Shown here: positions 1 to 7,350 of the stretch, piece after piece
How the letters are laid out: each line of letters opens with the position of its first letter
How positions within the stretch are numbered: position 1 is the stretch's first letter
Source: Carboxydothermus pertinax
GTDB taxonomy: Bacteria; Bacillota; Z-2901; Carboxydothermales; Carboxydothermaceae
NCBI RefSeq assembly: GCF_001950255.1
Contig: NZ_BDJK01000004.1
Location: 1-40,434, forward strand
Direction of reading: 5' to 3'
Length of the DNA: 40,434 bases
Translations under genes and position numbers: made by a program
Notes under the pieces: generated by a model
Told to the model about the DNA's origin: nothing
What the model saw: the letters and a program-made list of their open reading frames with translations, nothing else
The model's database searches: none

Positions 1-69
<69 letters not shown>

Positions 70-75
70 TATCCC

Positions 76-101
76 CCCAAAAAATCTTACGATTTTTTGG
101 G
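76..101 (-). other. Perfect hairpin in the rRNA leader just upstream of 16S
   Basis: CCCAAAAAATC, a 4-base loop, then GATTTTTTGGG form a perfect 11-bp inverted repeat that ends only seven bases before the inferred 16S 5' end. It has no T-tract suited to termination on the minus strand and lies inside the pre-rRNA leader. A role in leader folding or pre-16S processing is inference. A shorter CCTAC/GTAGG hairpin (118-131) and a CCGTAC/GTACGG pair (179-200) lie further upstream in the same leader. Confidence 0.6.
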
Positions 102-272
102 AACCCCGTTATCTAAACCTACTTCCGTAGGCTCGGTCCTATGAAAGGTTAATCCAAGCTTCTCCTTATTTTTTGCTTCCGTACCCCTTCTCGAGTACGG
201 TCCGCTTGCCGTTATTTCTTTGCCAAGGTACCGCTTACTTTCGACGGCATTCGCCGTCAGCGACGATTCTTA

Positions 273-301
273 ATTTATCACATCTCGTGCTCCCTTGTCA
301 A
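273..301 (-). promoter_or_regulatory. rRNA operon promoter P2 (proximal)
   Basis: On the minus strand: TTGACA (296-301), a 17-base spacer, then ATAAAT (273-278). The -35 is a perfect consensus. It would start transcription near 266 and give a leader of about 200 nt before 16S. A GACGGC/GCCGTC hairpin lies at 243-258, close to the predicted RNA start. No convincing boxA antitermination element was recognised. Confidence 0.75.
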
Positions 302-360
302 GCGGTTTTTTTGACCTTTTTTGCTTCTAGTTGTTTCCGCCGCCTACGGGACGCTTTATT

Positions 361-390
361 AATATACCAAATCCTTTTCCCTTTCTTCAA
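361..390 (-). promoter_or_regulatory. rRNA operon promoter P1 (distal)
   Basis: On the minus strand: TTGAAG (385-390), an 18-base spacer, then TATATT (361-366) preceded by TG, giving an extended -10. It sits about 88 bases upstream of P2. Tandem promoters are usual for Firmicutes rRNA operons. No gene is seen between pstB and 16S (70-469); the stretch holds only this promoter pair, the leader hairpins and the pstB terminator. Confidence 0.65.
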
Positions 391-422
391 GGGCTAATTT
401 CTGGTAAAAACGTACGACCCAT

Positions 423-458
423 AAAAAAACGCCGGTAAAGTAATATTTTTACCGACGT
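423..458 (-). terminator. Rho-independent terminator after pstB
   Basis: On the minus strand ACGTCGGTAAA (448-458) pairs with TTTACCGGCGT (429-439), an 11-bp stem with one T-G pair, followed by a run of seven T. It lies 11 bases beyond the pstB stop and separates pstB from the rRNA promoters. Confidence 0.85.
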
Positions 459-469
459 CAATACTTCCC

Positions 470-1231
470 TTAACCAAACCGGCCGGTGATATAATCTTCC
501 GTACGTTGATCCCGGGGTTTGGTGAAAATGATTTCAGTTTTATCCACTTCAATAAGTTCACCGTTTAAGAAAAAGGCAGTTTTATCAGAAACCCTTGCCG
601 CTTGCTGCATATTGTGGGTCACTATTACTATAGTATATTTTTTCTTTAATTCCTGGATAAGTTCTTCAATTCTCATCGTTGAAATGGGATCAAGAGCTGA
701 TGTAGGCTCATCCATTAGGAGCACCTCAGGTTCTATAGCCAACGCCCGGGCAATGCACAGCCTTTGCTGCTGCCCCCCGGATAAACCAGTGGCGGGTTTA
801 TAAAGGCGATCTTTTACCTCATCCCAAAGGGCCGCTCCCCGCAAACTCTTTTCCACTATCTCATCAAGCTTTCTTTTGTCTTTAAGCCCATGAATTTTAG
901 GGGCATAGGCTACATTTTCATACACTGATTTGGGAAAAGGGTTTGGCGATTGAAAAACCATACCAACTCTTTTTCTTAACTCTACTACATCAAAATTATC
1001 TTTATAGATATCAACACCGTCGAAGATAACCGAACCATCGATCCTGACTCCTGGAATTAAGTCATTCATTCGGTTTAAAGTTCGCAAAAAAGTCGACTTT
1101 CCACAACCAGAAGGTCCAATTAAAGCCGTAACCTCATTTTTACCAATATCTATGTTAATATTTTTTAGCGCATGGAAGTTCCCATAAAATAAATTCAAAT
1201 CCCGAACTACAATCTTAACGTCCGACGGCAT
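470..1231 (-). CDS. pstB: Phosphate ABC transporter ATP-binding protein PstB
   Basis: ATPase subunit of the high-affinity phosphate importer; it would energise PstC/PstA in the cytoplasmic membrane. 253 residues, normal for PstB. Walker A GPSGCGKS is near residues 39-46, the Q-loop is in [11 protein letters not shown], the signature is LSGGQQQR, and Walker B is [12 protein letters not shown], followed by the switch His in [19 protein letters not shown]. The [20 protein letters not shown] stretch is typical of PstB. The ATG is preceded by GGAGG with good spacing. It is an orphan here: pstS, pstC, pstA and phoU are not adjacent, and upstream lies an unrelated flippase gene. The upstream region carries four PhoP-box-like repeats, so phosphate-starvation control is likely. 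A terminator follows the stop. Confidence 0.96.
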   Translation of the reverse strand: MPSDVKIVVRDLNLFYGNFHALKNINIDIGKNEVTALIGPSGCGKSTFLRTLNRMNDLIPGVRIDGSVIFDGVDIYKDNFDVVELRKRVGMVFQSPNPFPKSVYENVAYAPKIHGLKDKRKLDEIVEKSLRGAALWDEVKDRLYKPATGLSGGQQQRLCIARALAIEPEVLLMDEPTSALDPISTMRIEELIQELKKKYTIVIVTHNMQQAARVSDKTAFFLNGELIEVDKTEIIFTKPRDQRTEDYITGRFG

Positions 1232-1264
1232 CCTGTATCCTCCAATGCTGCATATAGTATCAAC

Positions 1265-1321
1265 ATTATCTTACCTTTTTATAATTAGTTAGATGTTAGT
1301 CCTTTGTTAATTTTATGTTAA
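1265..1321 (-). promoter_or_regulatory. PhoP-box-like repeats and -10 upstream of pstB
   Basis: On the minus strand TTAACA (1316-1321), TTAACA (1305-1310), CTAACA (1294-1299) and CTAATT (1283-1288) recur with an exact 11-bp period. This matches the Gram-positive PhoP box pattern (TTAACA-like hexamers with about 5-base spacing). A GATAAT candidate -10 lies at 1265-1270 with no good -35, and the repeats occupy the -35 region, as in PhoP-activated promoters. The repeats are seen; PhoP binding is inferred. Confidence 0.7.
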
Positions 1322-1333
1322 ACACCAAAAAAC

Positions 1334-2140
1334 CTAGATAATTAAACGAGTAAAATAAAGGATAACCCGTGCCGCCGGTATTAATATAACCTGACTTAAT
1401 AACGTACCGAAAAATTTACTCACCAAAAGCGCTAAAACCAGCCGGTTTAATGAAGCCATTGGCAGGGCTCCACTTAAAACCCTATCGGTCACCATGGCCG
1501 AATAAGGGTCAACTAATAAAACGAGGACAATCGTTGCAAAACCATTTATTATTCCGGAAAGCTGGCTAGCAGTTAAGCGGAATTCGGGATTTAAAACTCC
1601 GGCATACATTGCTGATAAAACACCTGTAGTATATATTCCGGTAATTAATAAATTTAACAACAAAATTTTATACGGCATTTGCTCCCGGGCTAGGTTTTTT
1701 ACTGAATTTAAAGGAACTCCTCGAATATTTTCTTTAATAACCTGAGTTTTTCGCTGACGAAGGGTAACAATAATTAGTTTCGGAACTGAGCCTACTTCAT
1801 CCAGTTTATTTAAAGCAATAACAAAGTAATTAATAAAAGTGGGAATTAAAAAGGCCCCCAGAAGGGTCCCACCGGTTGCCCCTAAAAGTACCCAGCGAAA
1901 AACTGCTGCCAATCCCGCCAAATCATGCTTTTTAAGGGCAATCTCCACAATACTCCCTAAAAGCGGCGCTTGGATCATATTTGAAGTTCTGGAGATTAAA
2001 ACAATAATGTTAAAGACCGAACCGGCAAGGGCCAGCTTTTTCGTTTTAACCCCAGAAATTCTTGCCGCTAAAGATAAAGTATCTACTAAGTGGATAATAA
2101 GGGTTAAAAAAACCACCAGAACAATACGCTCAAGCTCCAT
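1334..2140 (-). CDS. amj: Amj-family lipid II flippase (DUF2837)
   Basis: Polytopic membrane protein of 268 residues that resembles B. subtilis YdaH/Amj, the alternate lipid II flippase that can replace MurJ in peptidoglycan synthesis. The N-terminal stretch with HLVDTLSLAARISGVKTKKLALAGS, followed by NIIVLISRTSNMIQAPLLG, is the part I recognise. Hydrophobic segments are near residues 5-22, 38-60, 82-112, 165-190, 200-220 and 240-262. The ATG has GAGGGG upstream, and an extended -10 promoter lies about 35 bases before it. Between its start and mnmA is the mnmA terminator, so it is a separate unit. Family assignment rests on remembered sequence similarity; in vivo flippase activity is inferred. 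Confidence 0.8.
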   Translation of the reverse strand: MELERIVLVVFLTLIIHLVDTLSLAARISGVKTKKLALAGSVFNIIVLISRTSNMIQAPLLGSIVEIALKKHDLAGLAAVFRWVLLGATGGTLLGAFLIPTFINYFVIALNKLDEVGSVPKLIIVTLRQRKTQVIKENIRGVPLNSVKNLAREQMPYKILLLNLLITGIYTTGVLSAMYAGVLNPEFRLTASQLSGIINGFATIVLVLLVDPYSAMVTDRVLSGALPMASLNRLVLALLVSKFFGTLLSQVILIPAARVILYFTRLII

Positions 2141-2175
2141 AATTTGCCCCTCTACTTACTTTTAAATTCTTCTTT

Positions 2176-2181
2176 ATTATA
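2176..2181 (-). promoter_or_regulatory. Extended -10 promoter of amj
   Basis: Minus-strand TATAAT preceded by TG with one intervening base, about 35 bases before the amj ATG. No clear -35 at 16-18 bases, which extended -10 promoters can tolerate. Confidence 0.55.
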
Positions 2182-2205
2182 GCATTTAAAAGCCTTTTAC
2201 AAAAG

Positions 2206-2236
2206 AAAAAAAACGGGCAAGTCACCCCTTACCCGT
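2206..2236 (-). terminator. Terminator at the mnmA 3' end
   Basis: Minus-strand ACGGGTAAG (2228-2236) pairs with CTTGCCCGT (2213-2221), nine pairs including one T-G, followed by eight T. The stem begins at the mnmA stop codon. Confidence 0.8.
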
Positions 2237-3309
2237 CATAAACTTTTTTCAATTGTTCCACCACCTAAAAGTTCATCACCTCGGTAAAATACTACCGCTT
2301 GCCCTGGGGTAATAGCCCGCTGGGGTTTGGCAAATATTACTTTTACTTTGTCTTTGTTAATTCGTTTGACCACCGCCGGCTGAGGTTTAGCATTATACCG
2401 AATTTGAGCCTCAGCCTCAAACTGTTCTGGAATTTCATCAAACCAGAGAAAATTTAAATCCGTAGCAATTAGTTCCTGGTTAAGTATTTCCGCAGCTTCC
2501 CCCAAAACTACTTCATTGGTTTCAGGCCTTATTTCCACTACATAGTACGGTTTACCTAAAGCCACACCTAAACCTTTGCGCTGGCCTATAGTATAAAAGG
2601 GGTAGCCCTGATGACGCCCTAAAATATTACCCTTAACATCGACAAAATTTCCAGGCTTAATCTCTTCTCCCCGGCGCTCTTTTAAAAATTTGCGGTAATT
2701 ATCATCGGGTACAAAGCATATTTCCTGGCTTTCCGGCTTATCAGCAGTAACTAAATTATATTTCCGGGCAAGCATCCGGACCTCTTCTTTAGTGTAATCT
2801 CCTAAAGGGAGTAGCAGGCGGTTTAAAATCTCCTGGGTGAGGTTATACAAAACATAGGTTTGGTCTTTTTTTCGATCAACACCCCGAAATAGGCCGTATT
2901 TACCAGTATCGTCTTTATAAACCACCCTGGCATAATGGCCGGTGGCCATATAATCCATGCCAAGATTAATTGCTTTGTTTAATAAAGCATCAAATTTAAC
3001 ATAACGGTTGCAGGCAATACAGGGATTGGGAGTGCGCCCACGCATATATTCTTCGGTAAAATAATCAATAACCTTCCGTTCAAATAGTTGTCGGAAATTT
3101 AAAACATAGTAGGGAATACCTAAACGGTCGGCTACTCGTCGGGCATCATTTACCGCATAAAGGGAACAGCAGCCTACATAATCTTCCCCAACGACTTCCA
3201 CTTTGGGGTCCCAGATTTGCATGGTTACTCCCACTACTTCATACCCTTGTTCCAATAATAAGGCAGCGGTAACAGAGCTATCAACACCCCCGCTCATGGC
3301 CACCAGCAC
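2236..3309 (-). CDS. mnmA: tRNA-specific 2-thiouridylase MnmA
   Basis: ATP-dependent thiolation of U34 in tRNA Lys/Glu/Gln, using persulfide sulfur from a cysteine desulfurase. PP-loop SGGVDSS is at residues 6-12 (GTG numbering), the catalytic Cys97 is in NPCIAC, and the partner Cys198 is in QEICFVPD; GQRKGLGVA and the C-terminal beta-barrel are present. The stated start is GTG at 3309, which lies about 25 bases from the only Shine-Dalgarno (GAAGGAG, about 3334-3340). In the same frame, ATT codons at 3327 and 3324 sit at ideal spacing and would add IIKRKK, giving the usual K-rich lead into VLVAMSGG. A rare AUU start is therefore plausible. The gene is last in the iscR-iscS-iscU-mnmA cluster, where IscS would supply its sulfur. 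Confidence 0.97.
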   Translation of the reverse strand: MLVAMSGGVDSSVTAALLLEQGYEVVGVTMQIWDPKVEVVGEDYVGCCSLYAVNDARRVADRLGIPYYVLNFRQLFERKVIDYFTEEYMRGRTPNPCIACNRYVKFDALLNKAINLGMDYMATGHYARVVYKDDTGKYGLFRGVDRKKDQTYVLYNLTQEILNRLLLPLGDYTKEEVRMLARKYNLVTADKPESQEICFVPDDNYRKFLKERRGEEIKPGNFVDVKGNILGRHQGYPFYTIGQRKGLGVALGKPYYVVEIRPETNEVVLGEAAEILNQELIATDLNFLWFDEIPEQFEAEAQIRYNAKPQPAVVKRINKDKVKVIFAKPQRAITPGQAVVFYRGDELLGGGTIEKSL

Positions 3310-3343
3310 TTTTTTTCTTTTAATAATTTTTCACTCCTTCCTA

Positions 3344-3374
3344 ACAAAAGAAAGCGGCTATGTACCGCTTTCTT
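3344..3374 (-). terminator. Hairpin between iscU and mnmA
   Basis: Minus-strand AAGAAAGCGG (3365-3374) pairs perfectly with CCGCTTTCTT (3348-3357), a 10-bp stem with a 7-base loop. The stem starts at the iscU stop codon and ends in a short, interrupted T run (TTTGTT). It may be a partial terminator or attenuator that lowers mnmA expression relative to iscU, or it may separate the two units. Confidence 0.6.
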
Positions 3375-3747
3375 ATTTTTGCCCTTTTTTCTTGAAATAA
3401 TCTTCAATAGCGACCTTTAAAGCATCGGCTGCTAAGTTTGAACAGTGCATTTTTTGCGGTGGTAGACCATCTAAAGCCTCGGCAACAGCTTTGTTGGTAA
3501 TTTTCATGGCTTCTTCAATGGTTTTTCCTTTAACCATTTCGGTAACCATGGAGCTAGTAGCAATTGCGGCACCGCAGCCAAAGGTTTTAAACTTTACGTC
3601 GGTGATTTTATCTCCATCTACTTTAATGTAAATCCGCATGATATCGCCGCAGGAAGGATTGCCTACTTCCCCGACCCCATCAGCATCAGGAATTTCCCCC
3701 ACATTCCGTGGATTGGTAAAATGATCCATAACTTTTTCCGTATACAT
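3373..3747 (-). CDS. iscU: Fe-S cluster scaffold protein IscU/NifU-like
   Basis: 124-residue U-type scaffold on which [2Fe-2S]/[4Fe-4S] clusters are built from IscS-derived sulfur. The three ligand cysteines are Cys33 (NPSCGD, with the stabilising Asp35), Cys58 (FGCGAA) and Cys102 (HCSNLA). The motif between the second and third Cys has GLPPQKMHCS, where IscU proteins usually have LPPxKxHCS. It starts two bases after the iscS stop, and its GGGGGGAG ribosome site lies inside the iscS end, so translation is probably coupled. The B. subtilis cluster cymR-yrvO-mnmA lacks an iscU at this place. Confidence 0.96.
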   Translation of the reverse strand: MYTEKVMDHFTNPRNVGEIPDADGVGEVGNPSCGDIMRIYIKVDGDKITDVKFKTFGCGAAIATSSMVTEMVKGKTIEEAMKITNKAVAEALDGLPPQKMHCSNLAADALKVAIEDYFKKKGQK

Positions 3748-3749
3748 TT

Positions 3750-4928
3750 TTACTCTCCCCCCAAAACTTTTTGATTATAAAGCGGAGACATTTCCCGCAA
3801 TCTTTCAACAATTCCTGGAAGAACCTCCAGGACATAATCCACCTGTTGTTCGGTATTTGACTTTCCTAAAGTAAGCCTCAATGAACCATGAGCTACTTCG
3901 TGAGGTATGCCCATCGCCAGTAAAACGTGGGACGGGTCCAGAGAACCGGAAGTACAGGCAGAACCGCTAGAAGCTGCAATCCCTTTCATATCAAGCATTA
4001 AAAGCATTGATTCACCTTCAACAAATTCAACGCTAAAATTAGCATTGTGGGGAAGCCTTAAAGTTGGATGTCCATTTAGTTTTACGTAAGGAATCTTTTC
4101 TAAGACCCCTTTAATTAGTTTATCTCGAAGTTTAATAAGCCGTTCAGCTTCCACCGACATTTCAGCAACGGCAAGCTCAATAGCTTTTCCTAATCCCACA
4201 ATCCCAGCCACGTTTTCAGTTCCGGGCCGGCGTTTTCTTTCCTGGCCGCCACCATTAGTAAGGGGCTCCAGTTTAAGCCCTTTTCTTACATAAAGGGCGC
4301 CAACCCCTTTAGGACCATAGATTTTGTGGGCCGATAACGATAACAAGTCAACTTTCAACTCTTTTACATCTACCGGAATCTTCCCTACCGTTTGCACAGC
4401 ATCAGTATGGAAGTAAACTCCCCTCTCCTTGGCTATTGCCCCAATTTCAGCAATCGGTTGAATTGTACCCACTTCATTATTGGCATGCATAATAGTAATT
4501 AAAATAGTTTTATCGGTAATAGCATTTTTCACATCATCTACCGACACCATGCCATACTCATCAACCGGCAAAACTGTTACTTCAAAGCCTTCTTTTTGCA
4601 AGGAAAGGCAAGCATCTAATACGGCATGGTGCTCAACTGCTGAGGTAATAATATGATTTCCTTTATGTCTATATCCCCGGGCAATGCCTTTTATCGCTAA
4701 ATTATCGGCTTCGGTACCCCCTCCGGTAAATACTATTTCCCCCGGGTCGGCGTTAATAGCCTTTGCTACTTTTTCCCGGGCGTCTTCAATAGCTTTTTTA
4801 GCTTCGCGGCCAAAGGAATGAATACTGGAAGGGTTACCGTACTTCTCCGTTAAATACGGCATCATCTCTTCTAAAACTTCCCGGGATAAGGGGGTTGTTG
4901 CCCCGTGATCCAGGTATATCCGTTCCAT
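3750..4928 (-). CDS. iscS: Cysteine desulfurase (IscS/NifS)
   Basis: PLP enzyme that converts L-cysteine to alanine plus an enzyme-bound persulfide for Fe-S clusters and tRNA thiolation. 392 residues, full length. It has the N-terminal YLDHGATTPL, EHHAV around His101 at the cofactor, the Schiff-base Lys202 in SAHKIYGPKG, and the mobile-loop Cys325 in SSGSACTSGSLDPSHVL. The long loop is the group I (IscS/NifS) form. The ATG is preceded by AGGAGG. Adjacent iscU and mnmA are natural sulfur acceptors, and the upstream Rrf2 regulator probably controls all of them. Confidence 0.97.
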   Translation of the reverse strand: MERIYLDHGATTPLSREVLEEMMPYLTEKYGNPSSIHSFGREAKKAIEDAREKVAKAINADPGEIVFTGGGTEADNLAIKGIARGYRHKGNHIITSAVEHHAVLDACLSLQKEGFEVTVLPVDEYGMVSVDDVKNAITDKTILITIMHANNEVGTIQPIAEIGAIAKERGVYFHTDAVQTVGKIPVDVKELKVDLLSLSAHKIYGPKGVGALYVRKGLKLEPLTNGGGQERKRRPGTENVAGIVGLGKAIELAVAEMSVEAERLIKLRDKLIKGVLEKIPYVKLNGHPTLRLPHNANFSVEFVEGESMLLMLDMKGIAASSGSACTSGSLDPSHVLLAMGIPHEVAHGSLRLTLGKSNTEQQVDYVLEVLPGIVERLREMSPLYNQKVLGGE

Positions 4929-4948
4929 ATCACATCCTCCTAACCATT

Positions 4949-5395
4949 CTAGATATAATACATTAAATTTTGGCTTTGATTTCGGTTTGCTTCTTCCACC
5001 ATATCTCGTAAGGTAATGGAATCCATCACCTCATTTAAAGCATCTCTTACTTTGGACCAGACTATGCGGGAGATACAAGCATCAGCCTGGTCACAGGCTT
5101 CTTTGACATTCTCCAGCACACATTCTACAGGAGCTATCGGACCTTCTAAGACCCGGACAATTTCGCCGACGGTAATCTCTTCAGGTAACCGGTTTAGTAA
5201 ATACCCTCCCTGAGCCCCCCGGACACTTTTTATAAGTCCGGCTTTACGTAAGGCTGAAAAAAGCTGTTCTAAATAGGGCTCCGAAATCATCTGGCGCTGG
5301 GCAATTTCCGAAATAGGTACTGGTCCCTCCCCATAATGAAGGGCCAGGTCATACATGGCTTTTAAACCATAATGCCCTCGGGTTGAAAGTTTCAT
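4949..5395 (-). CDS. iscR: Rrf2-family transcriptional regulator, IscR-like
   Basis: 148-residue winged-helix regulator. The N-terminal MKLSTRGHYGLKAMYDLAL and the recognition helix region (ISEPYLEQLFSALRKAGLIKSVRGAQGGYLL) are hallmarks of Rrf2 proteins. Three cysteines, Cys92, Cys101 and Cys107, lie where IscR binds its cluster (E. coli IscR uses 92, 98 and 104). This favours an Fe-S sensing IscR over the cluster-less B. subtilis CymR, although the genomic position (before iscS and mnmA) is that of cymR. It probably represses its own operon, and matching direct repeats flank its promoter. The exact effector is not proven by sequence. Confidence 0.9.
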   Translation of the reverse strand: MKLSTRGHYGLKAMYDLALHYGEGPVPISEIAQRQMISEPYLEQLFSALRKAGLIKSVRGAQGGYLLNRLPEEITVGEIVRVLEGPIAPVECVLENVKEACDQADACISRIVWSKVRDALNEVMDSITLRDMVEEANRNQSQNLMYYI

Positions 5396-5406
5396 GGTTC
5401 ACCACC

Positions 5407-5476
5407 AATTCCGAGTAAATTACTTTGCTTTCAAAATCATCATAGCACTATCTAAATTATATGTCAAGAATTCCGA
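5407..5476 (-). promoter_or_regulatory. iscR operon promoter with flanking AATTCCGA repeats
   Basis: Minus strand: TTGACA (5462-5467), 17-base spacer, TATGAT (5439-5444); start of transcription near 5432. The 8-mer AATTCCGA (plus-strand reading) occurs at 5469-5476, touching the -35, and again at 5407-5414, about 20 bases into the transcript. The arrangement suits autorepression by the encoded Rrf2 protein; binding is inferred. Confidence 0.75.
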
Positions 5477-5477
5477 T

Positions 5478-6812
5478 TTATTTAGTAAAGTTTTTTACTT
5501 TTCCCCACAATTCCCTTAGCCTTTTTTTAATTTGGTTTTCCGCCCCTTCCTCGGAAGGTTCATAAAATCGCTGTCCCTTTAAATTTTCCGGTAAATACTC
5601 TTCAACCACAAAGTGCCCCGGGTAATCATGGGGATACTTATAATATTTTCCCCTTCCAAGCTCTTTCGCTCCAGCATAATGAGCATCTCTTAAATGCTGG
5701 GGAATTGGTCCATTTCCCCCTTTTCTCACTGTAGCTAAAGCGTTATCAATAGCTTTGATTACCGCATTGGATTTAGGAGCACAGGCTAGATATAAAGTTG
5801 CTTCGGCTAAAGGCAGTCTTGCTTCGGGCATGCCTACAAACTCCAAAGCATGAAAAGCAGAAACCGCAACATTTAAAGCCATAGGATCAGCAAGGCCAAT
5901 ATCTTCGGCAGCATGTACTATTAATCGGCGAGCAACAAAGCGGGGATCCTCCCCGGCTTCAAGCATGCGAGCCAAATAATATACCGCTGCATCAGGGTCA
6001 GAACCACGGATACTTTTTATAAACGCCGAGATCGTGTCATAATGGTTATCCCCCTCTTTATCGTAAACAAGCGCTTTTTTCTGCATCGACTGCTCAATTA
6101 TTTCTACGGTAATCCGACGTACCCCATTGTCATCAGGAGGTGTAGTTAAGACAGCAAGCTCTAAGCCATTTAAAGCTGCCCGAGCGTCCCCGGCTGCCAT
6201 GGTAACAAGGTGGGAAAGGGCATCTTCTGCTAACTCAACATTATATTCCCCAAGGCCCCGCTCTTTATCGGTAAGCGCTCTTTTAACGATTTCTTTGATA
6301 TTTTTCTCGCTTAAGGGTTTGAATTCAAAAATCCGTGAGCGGGAGAGAAGGGGCGCATTTACTTCAAAATAAGGATTTTCCGTAGTAGCTCCAATTAATA
6401 CCAACGTTCCAGCTTCCACTTCGGGCAATAACGCATCTTGCTGCGCCTTATTAAAACGGTGAATCTCATCTATAAATAAAACAGTCCTTTCGCCATAATA
6501 TTTTTCCCGCTCTTTAGCTTTTCTTATTACTTCCCGAATTTCCGCCACTCCCGAGGTAACCGCATTGATGCTTTCAAAACCACTTTTTGTAGTATTGGCA
6601 ATAATCCTAGCTAAAGTTGTTTTTCCCGTACCTGGAGGACCATAAAAAATTAAAGACCCAAGCCGGTCACTCAAAATCGCTCGTCTTAATATCTTACCTT
6701 CTCCCAAAATATGCTCCTGCCCTATAAATTCATCTAAATTTCGGGGACGCATTCTAAAAGCTAAAGGAACCTCACGAGTCCTTTTATTATTAGCCATATC
6801 CCATAAATCCAC
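5478..6812 (-). CDS. rarA: Replication-associated recombination protein A (RarA/MgsA)
   Basis: Clamp-loader-like AAA+ ATPase of the RarA/MgsA/WRNIP1 family, acting at stalled replication forks. About 444 residues. Walker A GPPGTGKT is near residue 58, Walker B VLFIDEIHRF near 112-121, sensor 1 is in LIGATTENPYFEVN, and the C-terminal tetramerisation region ends in the usual HYKYPHDYPGHFV-like block (here KYYKYPHDYPGHFV). The open frame extends to a TTG at 6836, but no ribosome site precedes it. The GTG at 6812 gives the family-typical start MDLWDMAN...PLAFRMRPRNLDEFIGQEH and has GGGTGAGG just upstream, so I chose it. It lies between trxA and iscR, as in other Firmicutes. Confidence 0.94.
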   Translation of the reverse strand: MDLWDMANNKRTREVPLAFRMRPRNLDEFIGQEHILGEGKILRRAILSDRLGSLIFYGPPGTGKTTLARIIANTTKSGFESINAVTSGVAEIREVIRKAKEREKYYGERTVLFIDEIHRFNKAQQDALLPEVEAGTLVLIGATTENPYFEVNAPLLSRSRIFEFKPLSEKNIKEIVKRALTDKERGLGEYNVELAEDALSHLVTMAAGDARAALNGLELAVLTTPPDDNGVRRITVEIIEQSMQKKALVYDKEGDNHYDTISAFIKSIRGSDPDAAVYYLARMLEAGEDPRFVARRLIVHAAEDIGLADPMALNVAVSAFHALEFVGMPEARLPLAEATLYLACAPKSNAVIKAIDNALATVRKGGNGPIPQHLRDAHYAGAKELGRGKYYKYPHDYPGHFVVEEYLPENLKGQRFYEPSEEGAENQIKKRLRELWGKVKNFTK

Positions 6813-6879
6813 TTCCCTCACCCTTTTTAACAGCAATATTTTTGTTTTTCAGAGTTAATCTTATTATAAACCTAGATAA

Positions 6880-6910
6880 TAAAAAATGCGCTTTAGGGCT
6901 AAAGCGCATT
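6880..6910 (-). terminator. Terminator after trxA
   Basis: Perfect 12-bp inverted repeat AATGCGCTTTAG / CTAAAGCGCATT (6885-6910) with a two-base centre, followed on the minus strand by six T. It lies 21 bases beyond the trxA stop. Confidence 0.9.
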
Positions 6911-6931
6911 TAAAGTAAAAAAAGTAAAAAT

Positions 6932-7252
6932 TTATAGATTTTTAATTATTAATTTCATCAGTTCGTTTTTATGTTTAAACCCAACTGACCGTCCCACCTC
7001 TTCCCCATTTTTAATAAAAAGAAGAGTCGGAATACTCATTATCCCGTAACGTCTTGGCACTTCCGGGTTGCTATCAACATCAAGTTTACCCACCGTTAAT
7101 TTTCCTTCATATTCCTGGGCAATTTCCTCTAAAACTGGCGCTATCATCCGGCAGGGACCACACCACTCTGCCCAGAAGTCTACAATCATAAGCCCTTCCC
7201 TTTTTAATGCTTCCGTTTCAAAGTTTTCATCAGTTAAGGTTATAATTCCCAT
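6932..7252 (-). CDS. trxA: Thioredoxin
   Basis: Cytoplasmic disulfide reductase of about 106 residues. The redox motif WCGPC has cysteines at 31 and 34, preceded by VDFWAEW, and the cis-proline loop is MSIPTLLF, with the family's later FIKNGEEV...G. The open frame reaches 7291, but the ATG at 7252 has AAGGAGCGG at correct spacing and gives the standard N-terminus MGIITLTDENF. It has its own strong promoter with a dyad over the -35 and a strong terminator, so it is monocistronic. Confidence 0.96.
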   Translation of the reverse strand: MGIITLTDENFETEALKREGLMIVDFWAEWCGPCRMIAPVLEEIAQEYEGKLTVGKLDVDSNPEVPRRYGIMSIPTLLFIKNGEEVGRSVGFKHKNELMKLIIKNL

Positions 7253-7297
7253 TAAAACCGCTCCTTTCCCCCCGGTTTCTATAAACCCCACCTATAA

Positions 7298-7335
7298 ATT
7301 ATACTCCCGCTATTCTTTAATTGTCAATTAAAGAA
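7298..7335 (-). promoter_or_regulatory. trxA promoter with a 10-bp dyad over the -35
   Basis: Minus strand: TTGACA (7322-7327), 18-base spacer, TATAAT (7298-7303). The -35 lies at the centre of a perfect inverted repeat, TTCTTTAATT (7313-7322), GTC, AATTAAAGAA (7326-7335). It may be an operator. It could also fold in the 3' end of the tcdA transcript, but no T run follows, so it is not a standard terminator. Confidence 0.75.
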
Positions 7336-7350
7336 ACATTGTGTTATATA

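Noticed and set aside
173-397. Plus-strand open frame of 74 residues
   Set aside because: It lies in the rRNA leader and covers both promoters on the other strand; no ribosome site and no protein-like composition.
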